Shown here: in pieces, positions 49,671 to 59,270 of the stretch | Numbering within the stretch: position 1 is the stretch's first letter | How the letters are laid out: every line of letters starts with the position of its first letter | Assembly: GCF_048771995.1 (NCBI RefSeq) | Contig: NC_133037.1 | Span: 2,423,001 to 2,487,000, forward strand | Source of the DNA: Taeniopygia guttata | Lineage: Eukaryota > Chordata > Aves > Passeriformes > Estrildidae | Direction of reading: 5' to 3' | DNA length: 64,000 bases | Program-made: the position numbers and the translations under genes | The notes under the pieces: generated by a model | What the model was told of the DNA's origin: nothing | Databases searched by the model: none | The model's input: only the letters and a program-made list of their open reading frames with translations

Positions 49671-50676
49671 TGCCAGAGCTCACCCTCGGTCAAGGGTGGC
49701 TCCGTGTGGTGGAAAAGTCTCTCCTCCAGCCCGAGCTTCCAAAGAAAGGCTCAGCAGTCTCTGCTGTCCGGTCTCAAGGCAGTTTATTGCAGGTTATCTA
49801 AAAGATTTTCTCCTGGAGCTGCTGTGGTTTGCTCACAGCTCAGGCAGAGGCACACACACACCCTGACATCCTCTCTGACTCCCGACTGCTTCTTCTCTCC
49901 CCCTCTGCCCAGGGCTGCTGCTGTCTTTTATATGGTACATTCCGTGTTACATGGGTACAGTTTGTCCCCAATGCCTATTACCTATATTAAATGGTGCTTT
50001 TCTATCTTTTATATGGTACATTACGTGTTACATGGGTACAGTTTGTCCCCAGTGCCCATTACCTATATTAAATGGTGCTTTTCTATCTTTTATATGGTAC
50101 ATTCCGTGTTACATGGGTACAGTTTGTCCCCAGTGCCCATTACCTATATTAAATGGTGCTTTTCTATCTTTTATATGGTACATTACGTGTTACATGGGTA
50201 CAGTTTTCCCCAATGCCCATTACCTATATTAAATGGTGCTTTTCTATCTTTTATATGGTACATTACGTGTTACATGGGTACAGTTTTTCCCCAGTGCCTA
50301 TTACCTATATTAAATGGTGCCTTTCTACTCTAAACCAATATGTGAGTGCCAACATCACCAAGAACATGGAGGTGAGGAAGGAGAAAGAGGGAGGACAGGG
50401 CAGGCCCAAATCCCTCCATCTTAAACCTCTGACCCCATGTACAAAACCAAACCCCCCCTGTACAGCACTCAGAAATTCTTCCCTTTACTTTGTGACTACT
50501 TCTACTATAATATCTAAACTTTTGTGACTCCTTGTTCTTCCTGCAAGGTTGGTAAATCGTTCCATGGCTCAAACCCAAAATCACAGCTGTTTCCAGCTGC
50601 CTGCCAGGGTCTCAAATGCTTCTGAGCTGGGCCTGGAACATCCAAAAATGTCTGAGGGACATTTTGAGCTCCGACG
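49671..50676 (-). mobile_element. Solo LTR, family 2 (about 1 kb) inserted in CR1
   Basis: It is bounded by a GAAAGC/GAAAGA 5-6-bp target-site duplication (49665-49670 and 50677-50682) inside an interrupted CR1. The ends carry an inverted repeat around GAGCTC. On the minus strand U3 comes first, then five 81-bp units each with TATAAAAG, then a poly(A) signal AATAAA (reverse complement at 49783-49788), then the GGCA end. No gag, pol or env frame is present. The 223-, 163- and 124-codon plus-strand frames are artefacts; the first stays open because 81 is divisible by three. Confidence 0.85.
49924..50328 (-). repeat. Five tandem 81-bp units containing the LTR TATA box
   Basis: Unit starts are at 49924, 50005, 50086, 50167 and 50248, an exact 81-bp period. 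Copies differ by only a few bases. Each holds 'cttttata' (TATAAAAG on the minus strand), so the putative core promoter is present five times. Near-identity implies recent expansion or homogenisation. Confidence 0.95.
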
Positions 50677-50740
50677 GAAAGACATTGCCTGTGTCCTGTC
50701 CCTCCATTCCCTGCACTCTCAGCCTCCCCAGAAGTCCAAA
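50677..50740 (-). mobile_element. CR1 LINE fragment, right part of the split copy
   Basis: This resumes the CR1 interrupted at 49670 with 'attgcctgtgtcctgtccct', which aligns with the phrase at about 55213-55235 in the intact CR1 at 54984-55395. Similarity fades after about 50740. Confidence 0.8.
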
Positions 50741-51114
50741 CCTTCCCCTTCCCTACAGGAACAGAGCAGGAAGGAGCCACAGTCACAATTTTCATTCCTT
50801 TCCCAGCACATTGGGTCTTTGTCCCAGCTCTGTTACAAACAATTCCCGCTCTTGTCAGAACACCAGCACTCCACAATCCTTAATTCATCATTTTTGGGAT
50901 TCTCAAATGACAAACTTGTTAAGCCCATGGTCACAGCTACAGGTGGAACAGCTCAGATTGAGATTTTAGCCACAGCAAGGTCACACAATAAAGGCCAGAT
51001 CAGAAAAGAGATCAATAATTATTTACATTGTTTGTTGTAAGTATAGAATAAAGTGTAGCAGTAGAAGAGCTGTGAAAGTCAAAGCATTTTTCTGTTTGAG
51101 TCTCCCTCTGTAGA
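50741..51114. other. Unrecognised spacer
   Basis: No repeat or gene was recognised. The 163-codon frame at 50549-51040 begins in the LTR and shows no domain. Confidence 0.4.
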
Positions 51115-51432
51115 AAAAGACCCATCCCCCAAAAAAACCCAACAACAAACAAGCCAAAAAATCCCCTCAAAACCCAAGAACCCCCCCCAAAAATGAAGCC
51201 AAAAAACAAAAAAACAGGAAAACAAAAAAAAAAAAAAAAAAAGGAAAAAACCAAACAAAAAACTAAACACACAAAAAATCCTACAAAAAAACCCCAAAAA
51301 AACCCAACCAGACAAAAAACAACCACAAAAACAAAAAATCAGCCAAAAAGAAAAGCAAAAAAACCAACCAACAACACCAAAAAAAGTCCACAATAACCAA
51401 AACCAAACCCCCAAAACAACCCAAGAAATTCA
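51115..51432. repeat. A/C-rich low-complexity tract
   Basis: About 320 bp is almost only A and C on the plus strand, with an A run at 51224-51242 and a C run near 51181-51188. There is no fixed period. Open frames here encode only Lys/Thr/Asn/Pro-rich or, antisense, Phe/Gly/Leu-rich low complexity. Confidence 0.9.
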
Positions 51433-53597
51433 AGAAAAGGACAGAAAATGATGGGAATATTATTCCAGCAAAAGCTGGGGCCGTGTTTGCAGGGTGTGTT
51501 ATTCTTCCCCGATTTCCCTTTTATAACGCAGGGTAGTCCAATAAATTTCTTACCCCAGAATCTTTCTTGTGCCCCTGTATTTCTGGAGCTTCACAGGGAT
51601 GAGGATTGGAAATCAAACATTCAGGGGAGATACTGCAGTTAAGTATTAAACCTGACAGCTTTTATATGGTGAGTACAATAATTGATTTCATGTTATGCTA
51701 ACCTGCTCGTCAGGTTAAAGCAGCCAGGAGAGTTCCATTTCATAGAGCGGGCACTGAATTATTATTTTTTTAAGGTTTTAAAAGCACTGAGTCAATTTAC
51801 ATTTCAATTTTCCTTTCTAAACACTTATATAGATGAAGAATACAATGGTGCTTGTGCGGGCAGGAGGACAAATTCAACCCTGATATTCCCTCTGAGGAAA
51901 AAAAACCCACTGAAGTAGTGAACAAATCAGGAAAATATTGAAAATAAGTCAAATTCTTGAGGGGAGTGGTTATATCTTTATTTACTGTATTTTTTTTCTG
52001 GTCAATTTATCACCTGCTGGTGGCATTTTGGAGTGGGGAGTGCTTGGGAGTGAAGGAAGTCTGAGGGATTCCTGAGTTTTCAGAGTTAAAAAACCTGACA
52101 CTCTTTTGAGGAACATGGTACCAAAATCCACTGGCATAATGTCAGTGCTGAAAAATTTTGAAGTCAAAAACTCTCTTCTTTCTCAGACAGGGTCCAGGGA
52201 AAAACTGATATTTCCAACATCCTTGATAACCCTCAGACTGGAGTGAACAATTTATTGTCATGCCCCCCAAATGGAAAATAATCTGAGTTCTACACCAGTG
52301 TTTTTTTGAGCACATATATTAATATAATGAAATAACAGTGGGATCCACAGAGTGTTGGTGGACATGAAAGTTGCCCAACTTTCCCTCTGCTTCAGATCAT
52401 CTCAGAGTCAGCAGAGGGGTTTAATGTGTCTCTTATTCTTCAGGAAGTGCCTAAACTGGAAATGAAGAGCTCTGGGAGGAACTGCCTGTGATTTTTCTCT
52501 GCTGTTTCACTGCATTTACACATTTTACCCCAGGAAAATGTGTACCACAGGTTCCTCCTGTGGGCAGCTGCTCCAGGATTCACATCCTGCTCCTGCCATG
52601 TTATGCCAAATGGAAATTCTTCAACTTTGGGATTAATGGGTGAGAAACCACTTTTTTTTCCCACCCTTAAGGGTCACTGCCATGCCCCAGTGCCTGTTGA
52701 GGTATCAGAATTTTCAGTAAGGACTTATACATGGCCAGAGACTTCTTTTTCCAGGCATTTTTGGCTGTATTTATGGTGAGAAATGAGTGTCACTTCCTTT
52801 CTGCACATTAGGGCTGCTGAGCTGAAGCAAATGGGTATAACTTTTCTCTTAATTCTATAATCTTATTATCCCAGCTCCAATAAAAACTGATAATGAAATC
52901 TGAGGATATTGAGAACTTGGATTTTTTCCATCAAGTCTAACTTGGTATTTTTTTTGAGCGCTCTGGTACTTACCATAGTCCAACTCTTTTTAAGACCATC
53001 CAGGGAAACATAAACCCTTGCAGCGAGCCATTTTCTGTCAAAATTATATCTGACCTGCATATTTTTGCAATTCTCTGATGCATTATACAGTCAGATCAGG
53101 TTGTTCCTTGACCACTTGTTCACCCCCATCAATTGCATTAGCATTTAACGTGTCAGTTTAAATTACAGAGGTAACAAAGGTTTGGGAAGGTTACAATAGA
53201 TCCAATCTCATGCAGAAGTGGGGAAAAATAATCTTAAATCATCCTTGCATGGGAGTGTTATTTTTCCTCGTGACATACATTTACTCACCTTCTGGAGCAT
53301 CACTGGGCAACTTTTTATGGTGAGGACTCCATGGGATCAGCACAGCCTGTAAATGAGAGAAGCAGCAGCCCTGAGACAAGCAGGGATATTTTATTTGAAC
53401 TTAGATTGCATCTCCTGTGTCTTTACTAATTTTCCTTTCTATTCTCCATTCGTTTTCAGGGCTAAATTCCCTCTTTTTCTCTCTCTGGAGAGTCTGTTCT
53501 TCTTTGTGTCTGATCAGTAAATTAGGGTCTATTCTACAGGCACATAAGAACATCATCAAGGATTGGAGTCTTTTAAGTTCTTAATCCTTTAGCCTTG
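51433..53597. other. Unrecognised noncoding DNA
   Basis: No repeats or exons were recognised. Several T runs are present. Open frames are under 80 codons. Confidence 0.4.
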
Positions 53598-53818
53598 AAC
53601 AGAATCAGAGAATCATTAAGGGTGGAAAAGACCTCTAAGCTCATCAAGTCCAACCATCAACCCTAATCCCTGTCCTCAGCTGCAACATCCACATGTTTTT
53701 TGAGCATTTCCAGGGATGGGGACTCCAGCACTGCCCTGGGTGGTCTGTTCCAATTCCTGACAGCTTCTACATGAGGAAAATTTTCCTGGGATCTCATTTA
53801 AATCTTCCCAATGTGAAG
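53598..53818 (-). mobile_element. CR1 LINE fragment, older subfamily
   Basis: The antisense copy reads 'cagaatcagagaatcattaa', 'gtggaaaagacctctaagc', 'catcaagtccaaccatcaac', 'agggatggggactccagcac' and 'tttcctgggatctcattt'. The phrase set differs from the 'ccatggcaggg' copies and belongs to an older CR1 group. Confidence 0.88.
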
Positions 53819-54983
53819 ATACCTGCAAGAGGGACAGCAGTGCTTCTCCTGAAAGCACTCATCATCCTGTGCTGTGATTTACCACTCTACCACACCAAGG
53901 TTTGGGGCTGTCTTAATAAAATACCAGCCTGGAATTCCAGTAAACTTAGGGAAAACCTGTTCTCTTTACAACAATTTCATACATTTGGGAAAACCTGGAG
54001 GTCATGTCAATTTTACCTGGGATTTTTTCTGTTTATGCAATGACTTAATAACACATGGGCAGTGATGTCAGAATTCCAGCTGTGGGTTGCCTGAATACAA
54101 AATAGGACATAATTCCTCCCACAACGACTCATTCCAACCTTTCTGTGCCCTCCCAGCTCCAAGCCAGGCAGCTGAGCAATATAAAAACACTGCATGGCCT
54201 TCTAGAAAAATAAATCAGCACATGATGGGCCAGAAATGCCCCTGAGTGAAGAGCAGGCAAAAATACAATCACCAGAGCAAAATTCGGATAATTTATAATT
54301 TTATGTATTCATTGACTTATGTATTTATACATAAATATGTGTATTTATATACACTATGCAGATATATTCATGCATCATGAAGTTCATTACAAATACAGGT
54401 ATTTCTTTTTTAATAAAGGTGGAACAAAGAGCTTCTGCCAACAATATTCACATGCACAAAGCTGCCATCAAATCTGCCTGCATGGAAACCGCAGCTGTAA
54501 GGTGTTAAAGCAGCAAAATTAAAAGTAAAGCCAGATTGTGGCTGTTACTGAGCTCAGGAAGCATAGTTATAAATTTAAAATAAGCAGATATTTTCAAATT
54601 CTTGATTTCAATGTGGCCAGAATATTTTAAAAAGGCCTTAAACCAACAATGCCTGCACCTTAAGTTTGAGCAGTAGCTAAAGGCTAAAAATAACATGGAA
54701 AAAGTAGTTTAAGGAGATATCTTTGCTACAGAAACGCCAGCATTTCCACACGCAGCTGTGGCCCGTGACGTGTGCTGTGATGAATGGGGTTTAATAAGCA
54801 GCAGAGCAGAGGCTCCATTTGGCTGGAGTGGCTCCTGTGCTGGGATGGGGATGTGCCACTGGCATGTCCCCAAACCTGGAGCAGCTGGGCTGAGGGAGAG
54901 GCTCCAGGCAGGGTTTGTGTGGGGCAGGACAGCTGCTGGCTGCAATCAGCCAGATGGAATCAGCAGATATGCAGATTTAGCTA
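53819..54983. other. Unrecognised noncoding DNA
   Basis: Positions 54300-54360 are 'tatgtatttata'-rich. Positions 54770-54950 are G+C-richer, with no domain in the frames. Confidence 0.4.
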
Positions 54984-55395
54984 AATAGAATGACAGAAGT
55001 GTGGGGTGAGAAGGGACCACCCAGTGCCACCCCTGCCATGGCAGGGACACCTCCCACTGTCCCAGGTGCCCCAAGCCTTGTCCAGCCTGGTCTTGGGATC
55101 CAGGGGCAGCCTCAGCTGCTCTGGGAATTCCATATCAGCCCCTCACCACCCTCACAGGGAAGGATTCCTTCCCAAAATCCCATCTAAACCCACTTTTTGG
55201 CAGTTTGAACCCATTCCCTGTGTCCTGTCCCTCATCCCTTGTCATTTGTCTCTCTCCATGTTTCCTGTACCTCTTTCAGGCCCTGCAAGGCCAAAATTAG
55301 TTCACCCCAAAGCTTCTTCTCCCCAGTGAACAATCCCAGCTGTGCCAGCCTTTCCTGCCAGCAGAGCTGCTCCATCCTCTGATCCCCCTGGAGAA
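54984..55395 (-). mobile_element. CR1 LINE fragment, longest uninterrupted copy (about 410 bp)
   Basis: The antisense CR1 runs from the tail 'atagaatgacagaagtg', through the 'gccatggcagggacac' and 'gggatccaggggcagcc' blocks, then 'cccattccctgtgtcctgtc', to 'ctgtgccagcctttcctgcc' and 'gctccatcctctgatcc'. It extends furthest toward the CR1 coding region. The 'gccttgggcactgcca' phrase has a deletion like that of the copies at 26186 and 49440. Confidence 0.93.
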
Positions 55396-56874
55396 GTTTC
55401 CTGAAGCTCATAAACTTTGGTCCTGATCCTTACATCCCAGAGAAAAACAAGACACAAACTAGCAAAAGCCAAATACAAGCATATTCAAAAGTTGTGTTAC
55501 CATATTTTGACTGTGCAGATGTTATTTTGAAGCAACAAGAGCTGCTCTCCCTGATCAGAGAACTCTTCTTAAGAAATAATTAAATACTTCTCCTATTTCA
55601 GATAACATCCTGGGATATTTCAAAGGAAAATGAGAATTTAAATAGAGAACAGGCCTTGTAAAATAATCTCATCAAGACCTGCAGCCATGTGCTGTAAAAC
55701 TTCAGGACTTTTTGATCACTAGTGAGCCCCAGTCTGTGTCCAGCTTCTCTAAATATCTTCAGCAAACTCAAGTGGAAAGAATCCTGTACCCCCATTTGAA
55801 ACTCTAATTTAAACTACTCCTTCTAATATTATATTTTCATAAATAAAATCCCCAGTTTTTTAGTTTCTTGTGGCATAAACCCAAACGCAGCCCCCGGTGC
55901 TACCAAAAATAACCCTCAATACCATTTGGTCTGTTTTCCCAATGAATATTTATAGCAGCTCAGGTGTCAGGGACTCCTTTCAGCTAAGAAAAAGACCTTA
56001 TTCAGATTTTATTGATGTAGCTCACGATATTCCTGCTCTTGTACAACACAAGGTCACGCTGAATTTCGGTGTCACACTTCATTAAAGTGTGCACTGGGCA
56101 CCCTTGGCTCCAGGTGCTCCCTGACCCCAGCACCCTGCAGTCCATGAACATCAGCAAGGCTTTCTCCTGCCACATTTGCAGCATTTTTGCAAAGTCAGCC
56201 AATCAATATTGGTTTAAAAAAAAAAAAAAAAAAATACAAACCCAAAAGTTGCCTGCCTGTGATTATCCTTGCAACATTCCCAAGCTGATGGTGCTGTCAG
56301 CTCTGGGTGCAGCCTACACCTGCACGTGATGGGTTTGAGTCTTTCTTCGGCTTGATTCACAGTAAGAGATTGTAAATAGATATTTCCAGGAAAATAATCC
56401 CGTTTGGAGGATGTTATCTTTTAAGCAGAACCCATGAAATCATGGATCAGAGAGCTGGGCTTTGAAACTTCCAGCAAAGCTGAGAAATCTACACAAAATG
56501 AAACGGTTTTATTTCAACAACTTCCTCTCCCTTCCCCAAGAAATAAATAAAAGGGAAAAAAAAATTTCTGAGTTTCCTGTATTTCCCATTGCTGCTGTAT
56601 TCTCAATCCCCATGGAATTAGGTGGGGGATTTGATTTGGCACAATTTATGGTCTGCAATCAAGCTGCAAGCTCAGGAGTTCAGTGACACTGTCTGTCATC
56701 GAGTCAAACTGAGGCCAAAGAACTTCACATCCGGAAATTTGGTACCCTCCAATTATTGCTGGAGAGCACCGCCCCAGCTGAAGGCTGCAGTGTCATTTGT
56801 GAGCAGTGCTGACCTTCCTTTGAGGCATTGCTGGCATTTGTCACCCTTCTGTTCACAATTGCAGAATTTTTGCA
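55396..56874. other. Unrecognised noncoding DNA
   Basis: There is an A run of about 18 at 56217-56234. No exon or repeat family was recognised. Confidence 0.4.
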
Positions 56875-56917
56875 AGTCTCAAAATCATCAAGTCCAACCT
56901 TCAGTCAGATCCCACCT
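56875..56917 (-). mobile_element. CR1 3'-tail, left part of a split copy
   Basis: The antisense tail 'aaaatcatcaagtccaacc' is followed by 'ttcagtcagatcccacct'. It continues at 57544 beyond the LTR pair, and CCACCT occurs at both edges (56912-56917 and 57544-57549). Confidence 0.75.
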
Positions 56918-57228
56918 TGTTGCCTTGATTTTTAAACGTGTTTTCTTTTATAGTTCTTTTGAAGGTTTCAAAGTTCTTTTAAAAGTTTTCTATGCCTTCT
57001 GATGTTTAAATATTTCTACTGGAGCTCTCACATGCTGCTCATGTAAATAATGATTGTTTTGCATTCTTCTTTGTGGGAGGAGAGAATTTATGGACTGTTG
57101 GTTTAATCAGTGTGGTTGGAGAGGTGGCAATTCCATCCTCCAATCCACTGTCACTTTTGGAATTCTATATATTGCGAGGTCAGAAATAAAATTTACTCTT
57201 TTGCTCTTTTGAACTTACCAAGCTTCTG
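56918..57228 (+). mobile_element. LTR arm 1 of an inverted LTR pair
   Basis: About 311 bp begins TGTTGCC. It has an AT-rich U3, 'ctatatatt' near 57165 as a possible TATA box and AATAAA at 57185-57190. Long stretches match the reverse complement of 57229-57543, for example 'tgttttgcattc', 'ggagaggtggca' and 'cctccaatccactgtcac'. It is more diverged than arm 2 at its 5' end. The junction falls near 57228, where it meets the other LTR tail to tail. Confidence 0.75.
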
Positions 57229-57543
57229 TGTCGCTACAGGACATGTGAAAGCACGACGTGAGCCACTGCTATTTGCAAGGTAAAGAAGAAGAAGGTTTAT
57301 TTTCTGACTCCAACTTTTATACTTTTCCAAAGGTGACAGTGGATTGGAGGGTGAATGTGCCACCTCTCCAAAGACATTGGACAAACTACTAGTATATCAA
57401 ATTTCTCCACCCCTATGAAGGAATGCAAAACAATAGGTTGTTTACAGAAAGTTGTGTGAGAAAATTGTAAACTCAGAAGGCTTTAGAAAATCTTAGAATC
57501 GGGTCAACGCTTCTGTGTACTCATTTTGTGTCCAATAGCGACA
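57229..57543 (-). mobile_element. LTR arm 2 (315 bp, complete)
   Basis: On the minus strand it starts TGTCGCTA and ends TAGCGACA, a perfect 8-bp terminal inverted repeat. It holds TATAAAAG (reverse complement at 57314-57321) and AATAAA (reverse complement at 57296-57301) in the right order and spacing for U3-R-U5. It is probably ERVL-like, from the 'gcgaca' end and the 5-6-bp target-site duplication around the pair. No viral genes are present. Confidence 0.82.
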
Positions 57544-57640
57544 CCACCTCACCCACTAAATCCCATCCCAAAGGGCCCCATCCAAAACCCAAGTGGTTTT
57601 GGAGCCCTTCAGGGATGGTGACTCCAGCACTGCCCCGGGG
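57544..57640 (-). mobile_element. CR1 fragment, right part of the split copy
   Basis: The antisense CR1 continues from 56917: 'ccacctcacccactaaatcc', 'ggagcccttcagggatggtg' and 'actccagcactgccccgggg'. This is the older subfamily, seen also at 53598. Confidence 0.8.
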
Positions 57641-58452
57641 AGGCACAGGAATCGTTCTGAATCCAGGGCAGTGAAGCCATGGCTGGGGCCTCACCCTGGC
57701 AGAGCTGCACCAAGAGGTGTGCAGGGCTGCAGCGCTGCAGGAGGGAGCAGCAGCCGTGGCTGAGCTGCTGGGAAGCCCTGCAGGGTGGCAGGTGATGGAC
57801 CAGCAGGTTCCCAGGGCCACCACCGGCCGGGCTTTCGTCACCTCAGCCCCGTTTGCACCGAGTTTAGGAACCGAGTGTCCGATCAAACAACTTCCCTCTG
57901 CCTGGTGGCCTCAGCAGGGACCTGGGTCATGTCCTCACCGCTCCCTGCCAGTGCCACCAGCCTCGTGGCCGTGGTGGCAGCAGGAGCCTCTGGCTGGTGT
58001 CCCCCAGCGCACGTGGCGCGAGGAGGCTGAAACCAAGGCAGGGCTGCTGCAGAGAGCAGGAACTGCCTCGGCCAGCTCGCCTGTCCAGCTGAGCGTTGGC
58101 ATCTGCTGCTTCTCCTGGTCCGTGCTGGGATGCCCAAGTCAGGGATTTCACACCACTCCATTAAAAACAAACGTTATAGGATAATCTCCTACGCCCGTTT
58201 CCTTGACCAGACCATGGGGTAAGAACAACATGGAACAAACCAAATCCCTGCTCCAAGGGGCAAATGCAAATCAAGGTGCTGAGCAGCCCTGCCCGAGCAG
58301 ACAGGGAGGGTTTATCTCTGCGAGACAAATGCATTTCTCAGAACAAACAGCCCGCGCAGAAAGGCCTGAGCCCAGCTCCACTGCAGAGCAGAACGCTCTC
58401 AATTGTGAGGCTGAGCCAAAGCAGCTCTGCAGGAGCCTCCTGCAGCTGCTAC
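57641..58452. other. GC-rich block with chance open frames
   Basis: About 0.8 kb is clearly richer in G+C than its surroundings, with scattered CpG. It has a 155-codon plus-strand frame (57717-58184) and antisense frames of similar length. No domain, start context or splice pair supports a gene. It may be the inner part of a CR1-type element, a CpG-rich regulatory patch or unique DNA. Confidence 0.35.
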
Positions 58453-59012
58453 GGCTGGGGAGAGGCTGATTTCCTGCACAGGAGGCTGGGGAGAGGCTGC
58501 ATTTCCTGCACATAGAGGCTGCATTTCCTGCACAGGAGGCTGGGGAGAGGCTGCATTTCCTGCACAGGAGGTTGGGGAGAGGCTGCATTTCCTGCACAGG
58601 AGGCTGGGGAGAGGCTGCATGCATTTCCTGCACAGGAGGCTGGGGAGAGGCTGCATTTCCTGCAGAGGGGGCTTGGGAGAGGATGCATTTCCTGCACAGG
58701 AGGCTGGGGAGAGGCTGCATTTCCTGCACGGGGGGGCTGGGGAGAGGCTGCATTTCCTGCACAGGGAGGCTGGGGAGAGGCTGCATTACCTGCATGGAGG
58801 GGCTGGGGAGAGGCTGCATTTCCTGCAGCTCAGTCCGGCTGGGGAGAGGCTGCATTTCCTGCATGGGGGGGCTGCAAAGAGGCTGCATTTCCTGCAGAGG
58901 GAGGCTGGGGAGAGGCTGCATTTCCTGCAGCTCAGTCCAGCTGGGGAGAGGCTGCATTTCCTGCACATAGAGGCTGCATTTCCTGCACATAGAGGCTGCA
59001 TTTCCTGCACGG
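58453..59012. repeat. 32-33-bp minisatellite, 18 units
   Basis: Units of the form 'ggctggggagaggctg' plus 'catttcctgcacagga' recur 18 times, counted by the 'cctgc' core. Some are shortened or end in variants such as 'cagctcagtcc'. Both strands stay open for long distances: 279 codons antisense (Cys/Gln/Pro/Ser-rich) and 198 codons plus-strand. Variable unit lengths and frame changes argue against coding. Confidence 0.95.
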
Positions 59013-59040
59013 GGAGAGCCAGGGCTGAGTCCAAAATGCA

Positions 59041-59270
59041 GCGTGGGGAACAGGGAACCCGGAGCGGAGTACGGAATGGAGCCGGAAAAAGAGAAAACCC
59101 GGACGGGCATTCCAGTGGAATCCGGAATGGATTCGGTAAAAGGGAAAACCTGGACCGATTTTGGCCGGAGTTAGGAATGGACTTGGCAAAAGAGAAAGGC
59201 CGGACCGGATTATGACAGGACTCCGGAATGGAGTCGGCAAAAGGGAAAACCCGGAGCCCAGAATGGATCC
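59041..59270. repeat. 50-51-bp tandem repeat, about 4 copies
   Basis: Units begin 'ggaatgga' at 59073, 59124, 59174 and 59225, with partial copies at both ends. They share 'aaaagggaaaac' and 'ccgga' words and are CpG-bearing. They lie immediately next to the 32-bp minisatellite but are unrelated to it. Confidence 0.9.

Noticed and set aside
49662..50333. 223-codon plus-strand gene with 27-residue repeats
   Set aside because: It is antisense to an LTR, and its repeats are the 81-bp array, which stays open because 81 is a multiple of three.
57717..58184. 155-codon gene in the GC-rich block
   Set aside because: GC-rich DNA is poor in stop codons, comparable frames exist on the other strand, and no domain or splice signals were seen.
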